Assembly (NCBI GenBank): GCA_003586115.2
Contig: QVOM02000112.1
Coordinates: 108,386,411-108,450,410 of the forward strand
DNA: 64,000 nt
Source of the DNA: Salvator merianae
Lineage: Eukaryota > Chordata > Lepidosauria > Squamata > Teiidae
Direction of reading: 5' to 3'
Shown here in pieces: positions 42,601-54,600 of the stretch (within the stretch, counting starts at the first letter, position 1; every line of letters starts with the position of its first letter). The notes beneath the pieces were generated by a model. That model was not told the origin of the DNA and searched no databases. It worked only from the letters and a program-made list of their open reading frames with translations. The position numbers were made by a program, and so were the translations under genes.

Positions 42601-45600
42601 GTAGTAAGGGTAACCAAATAGGCAGTCTGCTTTGCTGAGCTGCAAGACGGTGGCTAACAGTTGCAAACTGTGATGGGGAGACAACAGAGGAGAAGAGGAT
42701 TCTAATCCAGTCTGTGCTGAATCTTTTGAGGCTAAATTTGAAATCCTAAATAACTTCTTACTACAATAATGGGTAATCATTCAAAACTGTGCAATCAAAT
42801 GGAGCCTCAACAAAAGAATGTGTTCAATTCCTAGCTACCAGTTTAAAGGGTCAGCCTCAATGGTGCTGGACACAGCCACCATAAACTTCATTAAAATCCA
42901 CATATTACAAGGATAATAAATCTTTAGGGGCAGATCACAGATTTGCAAAACTGTTCCCAGAGTGGAAACATTCACTTTTGTGGCTTAAAAATATATAGAT
43001 AATATATAGATAAACAGTATGGTTATTTGGTAATTCTACTCAAATATATAATCTATAACATTAATGGAAGGGTGGATGATAGATCACCATAAGAGATATT
43101 ATGAAAGTTATAAACACATTAGATGTAACCGTTAAGAAAACACACAAATTGGGATCATGCCGGATGGACACTCAAATAGTATTTTCCAATGACTAACACC
43201 TTGTAGTCACATTGTCCTATCTATGAACACAGTCTGTTAGACCCCGGGGCCTTAACACTGATTGGGGGTACTCCTGCAAATAAGACAAAAAGTTGGGTGT
43301 TTTTTTTAAATATAGGTTACTATATTCTTGTGAAACAAGTTAATTTTGTTAGCTGTTATTGTTTTTGTACAGGGATATGGAGATACTTGTGATGTATGAC
43401 TCAGTAAAGGGACTATGCCCTATGCATCATTTGATAAAAATAATTTCTAACCATAATGAATGATTTTAAAGTAGTTTCATTGAACATCAAGAGTCTTAAC
43501 ACTGTAACCAAATGTAAAAAAAATTAAGATGGTTACAAAAGGAAGTGAAAAGCATCACTTTCTTACAAGAAACCTATCAGGCCAAAAGAAACCTCAAATA
43601 AATCCTAAGATATCCTATGCTTAATAAGCACTTTGCTTCACTAGGACAATCAAAACAAAGAGTACTTTGTTATACATCTCTCCCTTTCTTGTATTGCAAC
43701 AGATCAGAAAAAGAATTCAAGAGGCAGATTTATATTTGTAAATGGAAGTATTGGGGGGCGACTGCTTACACTGGCTTCTTAATATGCCCCAAATACCTAA
43801 CAGGTGCAACTTTGATTACAGACCTCAGAGGAGTTATTCATTTTTGCTACTGGAGAGAGAATCCTTGCAGGAGATCTTAATGATCTAATAAATCCAGATC
43901 GAGGCCTGTTCGCACTTGTAATTAGTGAGCGTCAGGAACGCTCACTAGACAAGTGCATTCGCACTGGCAGACGGCCGTAATGACCAGCACAGACCTCAAC
44001 TGCTGCCGATCATTACTACCCCTGGACAAGGAAAAAGGTGTCCGAATCCTCACCTGAAGGTCAAAGTGAGCTTCAGGTGAGGATTCGTTCACACCTACCT
44101 TGCCCACGACGGCGGCATCCATCTTCTGGGCGATCAGCCCACCCATCACACATGCGTGATCTCACGATCACTTAATGCATGATGGACAATGGGGCCTACC
44201 CCTTCGCATGGGCCCAAATGGGCCCGCGCGAGGCCCCTGCCCAGCATTTGGATGCCCGATCGCAGGTTCAAAGGGTGGTTGCTGCAGCAGCAGCCTGCAA
44301 GCGTCAGGCCACTGCCATGGCGACCAGGAGGCCCGCACAATGCGCACGCCGATGACGTGGCCCGTGCGTGCGCACGCCGATGACGTGGCCCGTGCGTGCG
44401 CACGCCGATGACGTGGCCCGTGCGTGCGCACGCCGATGACGTGGCCCGTGCGTGCGCACGCCGATGACGTGGCCCGTGCGTGCGCACGCCGATGACGTGG
44501 CCCGTGCGTGTGCACACTGGGTCCCTCCCCTGTAGCATGATTGGGCCTTCCCGATCGGGCCTGCGGCAACCCAATCAGACCCACCTGGCCTCATTGGGGT
44601 GATCAGGCCCACCTGGGGCCCGCGCAAAGGGGTAGGCACCATTGCCCACCGCACGTGCGCATGGAGCTGCTGTGGTTACCATGGCAGCGGCCGGTTGCTT
44701 GCCGGCCGCTGGCATGGCAAGCATCAGGCATGGCTAATGGCGTCACACCATTAGCCAGCCTAAGCTAGGTTTCAAGGCCCCATCGCGAATGCCTTTAGCC
44801 AGCCTAAGATAGGTTTTAAGTCCCCATCATGCAGCCGGTATCAGCACGATGGGGTCTGTTCCACGCTAGAATGGTCGTGGGAAGTGCGAACAGGCTCAAA
44901 ATTTCCTTTAAGAAAAACTCCTAAAATCAAGCCAGCTCATTATCTCACTTTTTTTAAAATCATGTGATAGATGTTTACAAATATAAAAACTATTAAGGTA
45001 ATGGAATACACTTTCTTCTTCCAGTGCCATTCCTCATATTCCAGAATTGCTTAAATGGTAACAAATGGCAGAAATTAACCACAACTTCTGAACAAGCTTC
45101 TTATCAATTTCACCTTCACCTTGTTATCAATGCCAAACAAATACTTCTTGGAGTTTAAATCCTGAACTATTTGCTAAATAGTCAGTGGTCCAAACAATTA
45201 ACCAAGAGATTAAAATATACTCTGACAACAATGAAAACCATGAGATATCTACAATGTTATTGTGGGAGACAATGAATTAACAATAAAGGGTTCATTAGTT
45301 TTTCAGTCCTTCTGGTTAAAGAAAAAAACAAATCTCGAAACAGATAAAAAATAAGCATAACATAAGCTCTTTGGTTCTAAAAAAATTTATTCACAAATTC
45401 AAATTGCCAAATTACCAAATGAACAAAGATACCAACAACCAAATTGTCATTCTAAACTCTCAGCCTCTCTACTGTGCAAGAGCACCAGAGAAATTAGGTT
45501 CCAGAACTCAATAATACAAATAAGAGGGGTGAAATAACAGGAAACAAACATGGAAAGAATTGCAAGAGTTCTAAACCAAATAGTACTCCAAAGGTGACTC

Positions 45601-48600
45601 CAATCTCAAAGTTGTTGATTATTTTCTCCCACAAGCTAATAGAAGCTCAAAAACTTAGCCTCATGGCTTCAGTATCACAAGAAGTAATAATATATACTAT
45701 TAAAAATTAAAAAACTGTAAGCCTCTGAGCCTGGATGGATTGCCATCACCTTTTTATAAAGAGGTCCCTATCCCCATATCTGGAGTAACTATTCAATAGC
45801 ATCCTAGATGAAGGTCCCATCCCAGATTCCTGGAAAGGTTTGCACTTTATAACATGTTTAAAACCTGGTGGACCATCTGATAATATTGAATCTTAACAGT
45901 GTATCTCATTAATGAATCAAGTTAATGATTTTGACTTCTGTCTTCTCCGTCAGAACCAAAACTATCATAATGGATTTCACTTGTATGGAACAATTTGATT
46001 TTATTCCTGACAAATTAATCTCAGATCCTGTTAGAATTGCTTTTAACACCATACACCAATGTAAACTTGCTCAGCAACTCTTAGTTTTGTGTTCTCTTAA
46101 TTTGTATAAAGGTTTTGATTCCCTTAAGACATTCTTTTTTATCACACATTATCGTTCAAATATATAGCACCTCACTTGCAACAATCAAAGTACACAGTCC
46201 ATTTTCTGACTCTTTTAAATTAAGCAGAGGACCCAATAGGGATGGTCCCTTATCATCAACCCTATCTGCCCTAGCATTAGAACCCATGGTGAACCAGATC
46301 AGGAACAACCCAGACATAGTGGGCTCTCCATTAGAAACAATCAGCTTATATTTAACTTATATATGGAGGACATGTTTTGCTGTTAATTCAGAACTCCCAA
46401 ACCATGCTTCCAAGATTAAAAAATATCATCTGGCCTTAAAATTAACCTGAATAAACCTGAGGCTCTTTATATTAACATTTCCTCTCATAATAAGCTGAAC
46501 TTTTTAGAAAGACAGAAATAAAAGTATGCAGTAAAAACCTTTATTTGGAATTAACTATACCTAGGAACTTTAATAAAACACTATAACACAATTATTATAA
46601 ACTATGGGCTAAAACACCCCCCTCAATAAAATCTCCTCTTGGAAAGTGAGGATTCTCACGTGAAAACAGCCAAACTCAAAATGAAAATAATTCATGAACT
46701 TTTATATTACATTAAACAGTTCCTCTTGTAATAAATGACAAAATGTTATATAAATGGGAAAAGAAATCATTAACCTTTCTCTTTAATAGCAAAACAATCC
46801 AGAATTGTAACGTACTAATAGTAGTTGTTAAAAGTAGTACCTTTACAAGATTAAAGATATGGTTAATTGGGGTTCCCCTAGCCTCACTAACTATTTTGAA
46901 GTTTTTCAAATCCAGCATCTCTTTTTCCCCACAAGTAAGTCTAGGCAATGGCTGGAATCGGAAAAATAAAGAAATCCCAGGAATGTTGCTCAACCTGTTT
47001 TAAAAAATCCATAATAAACCCCTTGACACAATGTTACACTGTACCAACAAGATTTGCAAAATATTAAAAACAATGCTATTCTCTGACTCAGAATGGTCTA
47101 AACTATTTACACATGTTCTGCACTGGGCCAAAACTAGAGAATTATACTTGAAAACACTGTACAGGTGTTTATTGCATGCAGTGGCACTATAAAAACATTT
47201 ACAAAATTGTTCTAAATGCTGGCATTAGTGTCATATGGTCAGGATCTACCTTCAGATCTGATGGTAATGTCCTGTATTACAAAGTACCCACTGTCTGGAA
47301 TAGTCTCCACCTACACTTCTGATTTTTAGGTGCTGACAGAAAACTTATCCTTTTATCCAGGCCTTTCCAGAGTGAATGTTTGTTTCTCCCATCCTTGATT
47401 TTAATCATGTTTTTATATAACTATTATGATTTTAGCTGTTTTTATTCTCTATGTTATGTAATCTGCTTTGAGATTATATTTTAATAGGAAGCAGTATATA
47501 AATATTTGAAACAAATAAATAGTTCTGGCCCCAAATTCAATCAGAAATTAACAAAATACTAGTGGAAAATCTGTTAATAAGCCCTGAATTAAGCCTACTG
47601 CAAATTAAAAGACAGAAAACATTTACTGGACCGTATGTTACTGGCTCCAAACAATTATGCTGGAGTGGAAGGATTCATCTAAATTTACATTATGTCATAT
47701 AAGACACACTAGCATATAAGACACACCTATAATTTGTCAAGGAATATTTAGGAAACATAAATTAAGAAAAAGGGACACAGGTTGATTTTAGGAGAACTTA
47801 CGTAAAAAGTGGGTCTTATATGGCAAAAACTACAATAGTTGGTATTCTAAACTCTGGGAATTCTCCATCAATGAATGTATATCTTATAAACTCTGGCTTA
47901 TGCAAGAAGAAAATCTGAAAATCTCTCTTAGATACTTGATTGCCTTTGATTGTATATATTCCTTGGTTGGACGAACAATACGCTCCTTTATATAAAGTCA
48001 TTCTTTTGTTATCATTATTAATTTTATATCTAAAGTGCAAATAAACAATAATTATGCAAGTAAAGTATTTAGCTATGTAGTCAACATATAAGCTATTTAT
48101 TTAAGGCCTGTAAACTAGGAACCAGTTGATATGGGTATTCCATGTTAAGTATACTGAATAGTATAGATGGCAGGTATTTTATTTTATTATTCACTGAGTA
48201 AGTATTTATTGATATCTTCATTGTTATAATTGTACTGGAGCTATTTGTAAAAAAAAAGAAAGGAAGAAAAAAGTACTTTGGACTGGTCTTTCAATAGAAA
48301 GTCCAAATATATAGAAGTTCTAACCTTTGCTGGAAGAGCTAAGAATTCATCTTTTATTTTACGCATCTCTTCTACACGTATTTTAGCAGTATTGCCAAAG
48401 TCAACATATTTAACTTCAACTTCTTGACGGCCTGGCAATCCTACAGAAAAAAACAATATGGGATCATGAATCAACAACAGATAGACATTATAGAGTTATT
48501 AGCACCTACATCAAGAACTTTTAACTTTTATGTTACTGCAGGTGCTCAAAGTGAGAAAGAAGATATTCCCAATTTTTCTCAGCACAGAAAAATGATCTGT

Positions 48601-51600
48601 ATGCCTTTCCACTGTAATGTTCTCATGTGAACGGTTCATTACTTCTTTCAAAGTATGCTAGCACCAATTCCACTGGCCTCAATAAAAACTGGTATCTGAT
48701 ATTGGTACTGAAGAACACATAGACATATTTGTCTGAGTTAGACTTGCAAATACTTGAGTTATTTATCTTAATTTTTATGTTTTTATATTTTTGTGTACAA
48801 GTTTAACTGAAAACGCATATTAAAGTATCTGGGTAATAGACACTATAGTTTACCTACCTTGGGTTTAAGTACAAACTATGGTTTACCACAAACCTGAAAA
48901 ATGGAGAAGGATCAGAAGACACAAGGGGACTGCAAAGTACATATGCCTGATGCCAGCCAAGTCCTGATCTATCATTCATTACTTCTGAATGACTTAACTG
49001 CCACCTGTACAATTATGTCTATTTATATATCAGTATTTTCTAGTGTACTTGTTCACATGTAGTGTATTGAATTATATAAAATTTAAAAGAAGAATTATTT
49101 TTTGTAAGCATTCTTTGCCAAAAAGCAGCTCTAGGTTGCCACAGATAGCATAATTTATTCACATGCAGGCATCATTGTAGAAAATACAGGTATATACTTA
49201 AGATAAAGTAATTCACCAAGGTAAATTGGCTTCAAACAGTTAAATGAAAACTGGCATGCATGTTATTCAGTTACATTGTTTAGCTATTTGTTTTAAACTG
49301 AAGTATTACTGGCTGAAAAACTCTACGAATGAATTTTTTCATTTACTTACCAATAACCTGCGCTCTGTACCACACACCATCATCTTCAAATTTGGCTATG
49401 CATGGTTGGTCCTGAACTGGGCAGATGATTTCCAGTCCAGCAGTAGCATCATTTCGGTACACCTCCTCAACTTTGTTCAGAAAGGCTGCAAATTCTGGGC
49501 CTTGTTCAACCTATTATAATGGAAATTCCAGTGAGTAATAAACTGCTGTTGAATAACGGGCAGGAGAAACTATAATCCTTCCTGTAAGCTGCTTTGAGAT
49601 TTTTTTATAGATAAGTGATATACAAATGCTTTAAATAAGTAATCATTAAATAAGTAGTCATGGGCAGTGAAGCCAGAATGTAATGTACATATGTGCACAG
49701 ATCACAATAATTACTTATTTTAAAGATTTTATACTGTCCTTCAATAAAGAAACAGTCCCCAAAGTAATACAAATAGTAAAAAATCAATATAATAAAAACA
49801 GTAATCCATAGTCAGCTAAATGAGTTTATCAATCTTTATCAAATAACAACAAATGTTAGAACATTTGATAAGTATGTCCTGGGGAAATAATTTGGAAGGA
49901 TAAAACAGTCGTCCCATTCTACTATTTCAGGTTCTCTGTGTTTCTTTTCCCCATCAATCAGTCAAGACAACATTCTGAAACCACCTGGCAAGTTTCATTT
50001 CTGAAGTGCATTTACAAGTGTTTCTGCCTTATCCATTTCCTTATCCATTAGACTTTTAAGAGTTTCTCCCAAGCTGTTTTTGTTCAGGTTTAGTGCTATT
50101 GTGGTTAGACAATCTGGGTCTTCCTTCCAAACTGCCAATAACTTACATTCACAGAACAGGTCTCTGTAATTCCCCTAAAATCCAGCTTTCCATAGGCAGC
50201 AAGTATTTGCATAATATAGTTCTATGCTACATGTTTCTTTAAAGGAACTAAACCGTGTTGTTACATGGAGGACAATGGTACTTTCATAAAGCACATTTTA
50301 GAATCTTCAATGCCAAATCCTTGTGTCGCCAAATCCTTCAATAACTACTGTACACTCCTTATGCTGCTCTTTCCACCAATGAAAAGAATTTATATCAACC
50401 TACATTAAGAACTGAGTGAAAATAGCAACAGAAGAAGTGAGTTGCCTTCAACTGTCATATTAAACTATAGCATATTGCAGTTTTATTCAGGCTGCTGCAA
50501 TTCTGCTTTTTAGGACTGCAACTTCCCAACCAATGAACAAATGGACATAAATGGAAAATATATTTAAAAAATCTGCAGGGCATGAAGTCAAAGAAAACTT
50601 GATTTAGTGAGATGTAACTAATCCTAACTCCTTTCTGGGGTCACATGTTTCCTCCTTCCTGCACTTTCTCCAGTGTTTGGAACTTCTGCTTCTGAAAAAC
50701 CAGAACGATAAATATTGTTTCTAAGAAACATCAACCCCCTTTTTTAAAAAAAAGGTGGCTGGCTTTATTAAGATACTGCTCCACTTTTAGGTTTGGTCAT
50801 CTTAAATCACTAATTAAAAGGGAAAGCAAAAACTTCAAAATGGCTCCTCCTTGTTCTATACAAGGAAGGGACAGTATATATAAAATCAGAAGAACGGCTT
50901 TATGGACTAAGCCTTGTACTCCATTGGGTGACTGCCACTAAAAGACCAGTAAAGGAACACTTTGTTATTTGGAAATTCATAATGAACTATCTATATCCTT
51001 TGGGAAAGCATGCTGTTTGAATTTATAACACCATGTTTTCATGCGGCGCAAACAAGAACAGGCATTTCAGAAAAGATTACAAGCATTTGAACAAAGCTTA
51101 CCAACTGAATGTAGAAATCACCAGGACTATTAATGTAACTGACAACAACTGCAACTTCCTCATTGCTCTGTGGTATCGTAGGAGGAATGTACTTCAGGGG
51201 AACAGTAGTTTCCCGTCGATGAGAAAATTCAGTACGATAGCTAGCAAAGAATTGAAGAAAATTGCTCAAGTGACCTTTAGATGATAGTCCTCCACTCAAG
51301 TCAGTACTGAATCAATCTCTTCTGTTTGGACTGTTTTGAGATTCCAAAAGATTTTGGTAAAATCAAAAACCAAAATCAAGAAAAGTCCACATGAAGCTTA
51401 TGCAGACTATGACTGATTTATATCTCAGTAGCTTCCAAAGAACTCAAGGAACAAATTACGTGCATTTAATAGAACATTATTTCTGCTTAGTATATACATA
51501 ACTGGATTTATAAACATTTGTATTTTAAAAGCTATCATGAAAAAATATTTGATCAACATGTGGGAGTTTTATCATTTAAGCTCGTTGTATTCTATAATTA

Positions 51601-54600
51601 TAATTTCGCATACTATATTTGGGTTGCCCCCCTCGAATGAACTTTGAATTCCTGGCTTGGCTCTACAAACAGGTCCTGTGATAGAACTGGTTTGCTGAAA
51701 CCCCCATTGCCATTTCCAGCCTCCTCATATTGCTTCCTCGTGTGCACAACATACTTCCATTGTTACTACTGACTTCCCCACTGTGTCCACGACACCTTTA
51801 CTTTTTTGCAGGTGCCCCAGGCTAGTACACTACTGCTAATTGCATGCTTATTCAGCAGAATGCTTAGCCTGCTGTTTCTACTAGATATTTTGGAATAGAG
51901 GACCATGATCCACCCAAGAGACCAAGCTTGTCTCAAATGCAATTGGCCAAATCACCCATATATTCATGTGCATGGCCTGCTGGGATGATCCAGGATGCTC
52001 CATTCCAGAAGGTCTAGTTGGCCAGGAAAGCAGGCAGACTAGCCTGCTGATGAATCACATGCCAATGGTAGAAGCTCAGTCCACCCACTTTCAAGATGAG
52101 GTGAAAAAAAGGTAAGGGTGCTGTGGATATGATGGGGGAGGCAATAGAAACAATCAGGGGAGGCCAGGAATGTGATGGGGTGGGGGGAATCAAACTGATG
52201 AACTGTTTAAATAGAACTTCTATCAGTTTGGTTCAGGAATGAACTGAAACCCTTGAACTTTGGGGTTCAGTTTGGTCCTGGACCCCCTGGACCCCCCAGT
52301 TCATGTTGAACCAGTTCTAAATAGAACTTGCCTGGCACATCCCCAGTTAGGGCATGCTTAACCATATCCCAGAGGTACATGGTTTTGCTGTCTCCAAGTG
52401 GACAGATCAAATCCAGCCTGTGGATACTTTTTATCCATTATTCAGAAATACATGGAAAAAGGGAATATTTTAGCAAGGTTCTCAAGTTAACTCTTTTTAA
52501 TTTGTGCATGTAAATTTGGAGATGAAAGAGAAATGGTTTGAATATGATAAAGTTAGCAGCCTAAACCTCTAGACAGAAAAAATCATCTAGAATTTTAGTT
52601 ATGAAATCACAGTGATGACTGCAACACAGAAAATAAACATATACGATGTTCAGCTAGCATCTTATACAAACAGACCTTATACCACCACTAATCGTAGTCA
52701 CTTGAGGAGAATTTCAAATATTCCAGTAAAATGTAATTTTAGTGTACTATGCTTAGTATAAAGTTTCTTTCTATAATTCAGAAAGACTTTATATTACACA
52801 TACCTTGCTAAATCCAAAAACACTAATGCCTCTCTGAGGGAAACAGGCATGTCACTACTTATTTTATTTGCTGGAGGTTTCACCAGATCTACAATAAGTA
52901 CACCATCCTCTTCTCCGAAAACTTTCATTAAAACTGCTTTGCTGTTTACCATTCTCAAAAATTCTGTCTTTGCTGCTCTAGGCCAGCCTTCAGTCTATTG
53001 TAGGCAGAAAAACAAGTTTCTCATTTCAAAATCACAATCACAATTACCTACAAAGGAGCCTGATACAGCCCTCAATGTAAATTTTAATCTCCCACACAAC
53101 TCCACTGATTTGGGCTACAGTAGAAGGGAACAAAGGCAAAACTGAAACAGTAAAAATAGAACCAGTCATCTGAAGAGAAGGAATACTCCCTTTCCCTTAG
53201 CTCAGTGGTCCCCAACCTTTTTTGCACCAGGGACCGGCTTCAAGCAAGACCATTTTTTTATGGCCCGGCAGGGCGGGATGGGGGTGGGGTAGGGGCGGGG
53301 GGGCTTTGGTCATGTTTAGTGCTGGTCTGTGGCGGCTCCGCGGACCGGCAAAAAACCCCCAACGGCCCGGTCCTGGTCCGCGGACCGGTGGTTGGGGACC
53401 CCTGCCTTAGCTGATCTGAAGAGGTGGTCCAGAGGGTTGGTGAATTATAAAATGTGATACTGGGCCTCCAACTATTAGACAAATCTGAACTAGGTCTTCC
53501 CCTAAAAGACACTGAGAACCCATATGCATCCAGGGAGTTATAGATTAATCCTTTATATCCAACATAAGAAACTGCTAAGAAAAGGTAAAAGAAAGCAGAA
53601 TGTACCCAGACAACTAGCTAAAAATATTAAAACAAAAGAAAAGAGGGATTTATGCACATACACATTTCTCTAACACTTTACTTCAAAAGGGAGGAAAAAA
53701 TATGTTTCAGAAAGAAAGCAGCTTTTAGATATCCCGTATGATTCCAGTATAGTTGGCTGACTGCGATCAAAAATCTCCAGGCTACAAACGAATGGAAAAT
53801 TCATCAAATACCTTCAGAATACGGGGATGTCTGTCAACCTCCTTACTGGCCTTGTGGTACTATTGTTAAATGCTAGGTCAGTCCTAAACAACTCATTATT
53901 CATCCATGACTTGACTGTGGATGAATACGGTGATCTAATATGTGCCACAGAGACCTGAGTGGGTGAACTGGGAGGCCCCGTGTTCACTCAGCTTTGTCCC
54001 AGGATCGTGGGGCAGGATAGGCGAGTCACAATAGTCCATAAAGAATCTATTCCTCTCACCAGATGGCCTATGCCTGGAGCTGAAGTGCTGTTCCTGATCT
54101 TGGGCTACAGAGACAGAAGGGGGTTCCTGGTGGTTTCCCATTCAATACATTGCCCAACAGCTTCCCTATCCGAGTTGGTACAGGTTATCTCTGCATGGAG
54201 GCCCTCTGCATGGTAGTGCTGGGGGACTTTAATCTCCACGTTGAAGACACTTATAGCAGATCTGCTCAGGACTGCATGGTCTCCATGACAATCATGGGGC
54301 TACTTCAGCATGCTATGGACCAACCCATATTGTTTTGTACAGACTCTTGACTTACAGAGTGGAAGGTGGATAATGCATTAATAGCTGGACTTGTGGTGAG
54401 TCCACTGTTATGGACAGATCATTTTCTGGTGAAGTTTAGATTCATGGTGTCAGTTCCTCATTCTGGTGCTTCTGTCAAGACTCCGGTCTCACTTTGGAAT
54501 CGCAGGACAAGTAGAATATAGACACAATTACTCCAAAGGGTTCTAAAGGACCCTGCAGAGCTTACAAGACAATGTAGTATACTGGGAAGCTGTGTGCAAT

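Larger units (their letters stand above)
43904..44895. mobile_element. GC-rich non-autonomous DNA element with perfect 14-bp TIRs
   Basis: The left end gcctgttcgcactt (43904-43917) is the exact reverse complement of the right end aagtgcgaacaggc (44882-44895). It is about 992 bp, strongly CpG-rich in an AT-rich intron, inserted in the Tx1/L1 endonuclease. Inside are a hairpin at 44046-44090 shared with the 18-kb copy and a six-unit 28-bp tandem array. No transposase is visible. I could not find a clear target-site duplication, so the superfamily is open (hAT-like ends are possible). Confidence 0.8.
43440..47700 (+). mobile_element. Tx1/L1-type LINE, nearly full ORF2, decayed and split
   Basis: The endonuclease begins at 43447 ('[16 protein letters not shown]') and runs to '[19 protein letters not shown]' at about 43895. 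The RT is visible from 45720 ('[14 protein letters not shown]'), then '[12 protein letters not shown]', '[15 protein letters not shown]' and '[17 protein letters not shown]'. The C-terminal part reaches about 47215 and resumes at 47521 ('[20 protein letters not shown]'). A GC-rich TIR element sits in it at 43904-44895 and a second LINE tail at 47222-47520. It has many stops and is antisense to RNF17. Confidence 0.72.

Noticed and set aside
44343..44510. CRISPR-like 28-bp repeats
   Set aside because: Units abut without spacers, and the context is a vertebrate intron within a transposon; it is a minisatellite.
44146..44654. Long overlapping ORFs on the minus strand with repeated '[20 protein letters not shown]' motifs
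   Set aside because: They are three readings of the six 28-bp DNA repeats inside a TIR element; all frames stay open because the unit lacks stops. No evidence of a repeat protein.
43904..44895. CpG island promoter of a gene
   Set aside because: The GC-rich block is exactly delimited by inverted repeats and sits in a dead LINE, so its composition is explained by the inserted element; no downstream first exon is visible.
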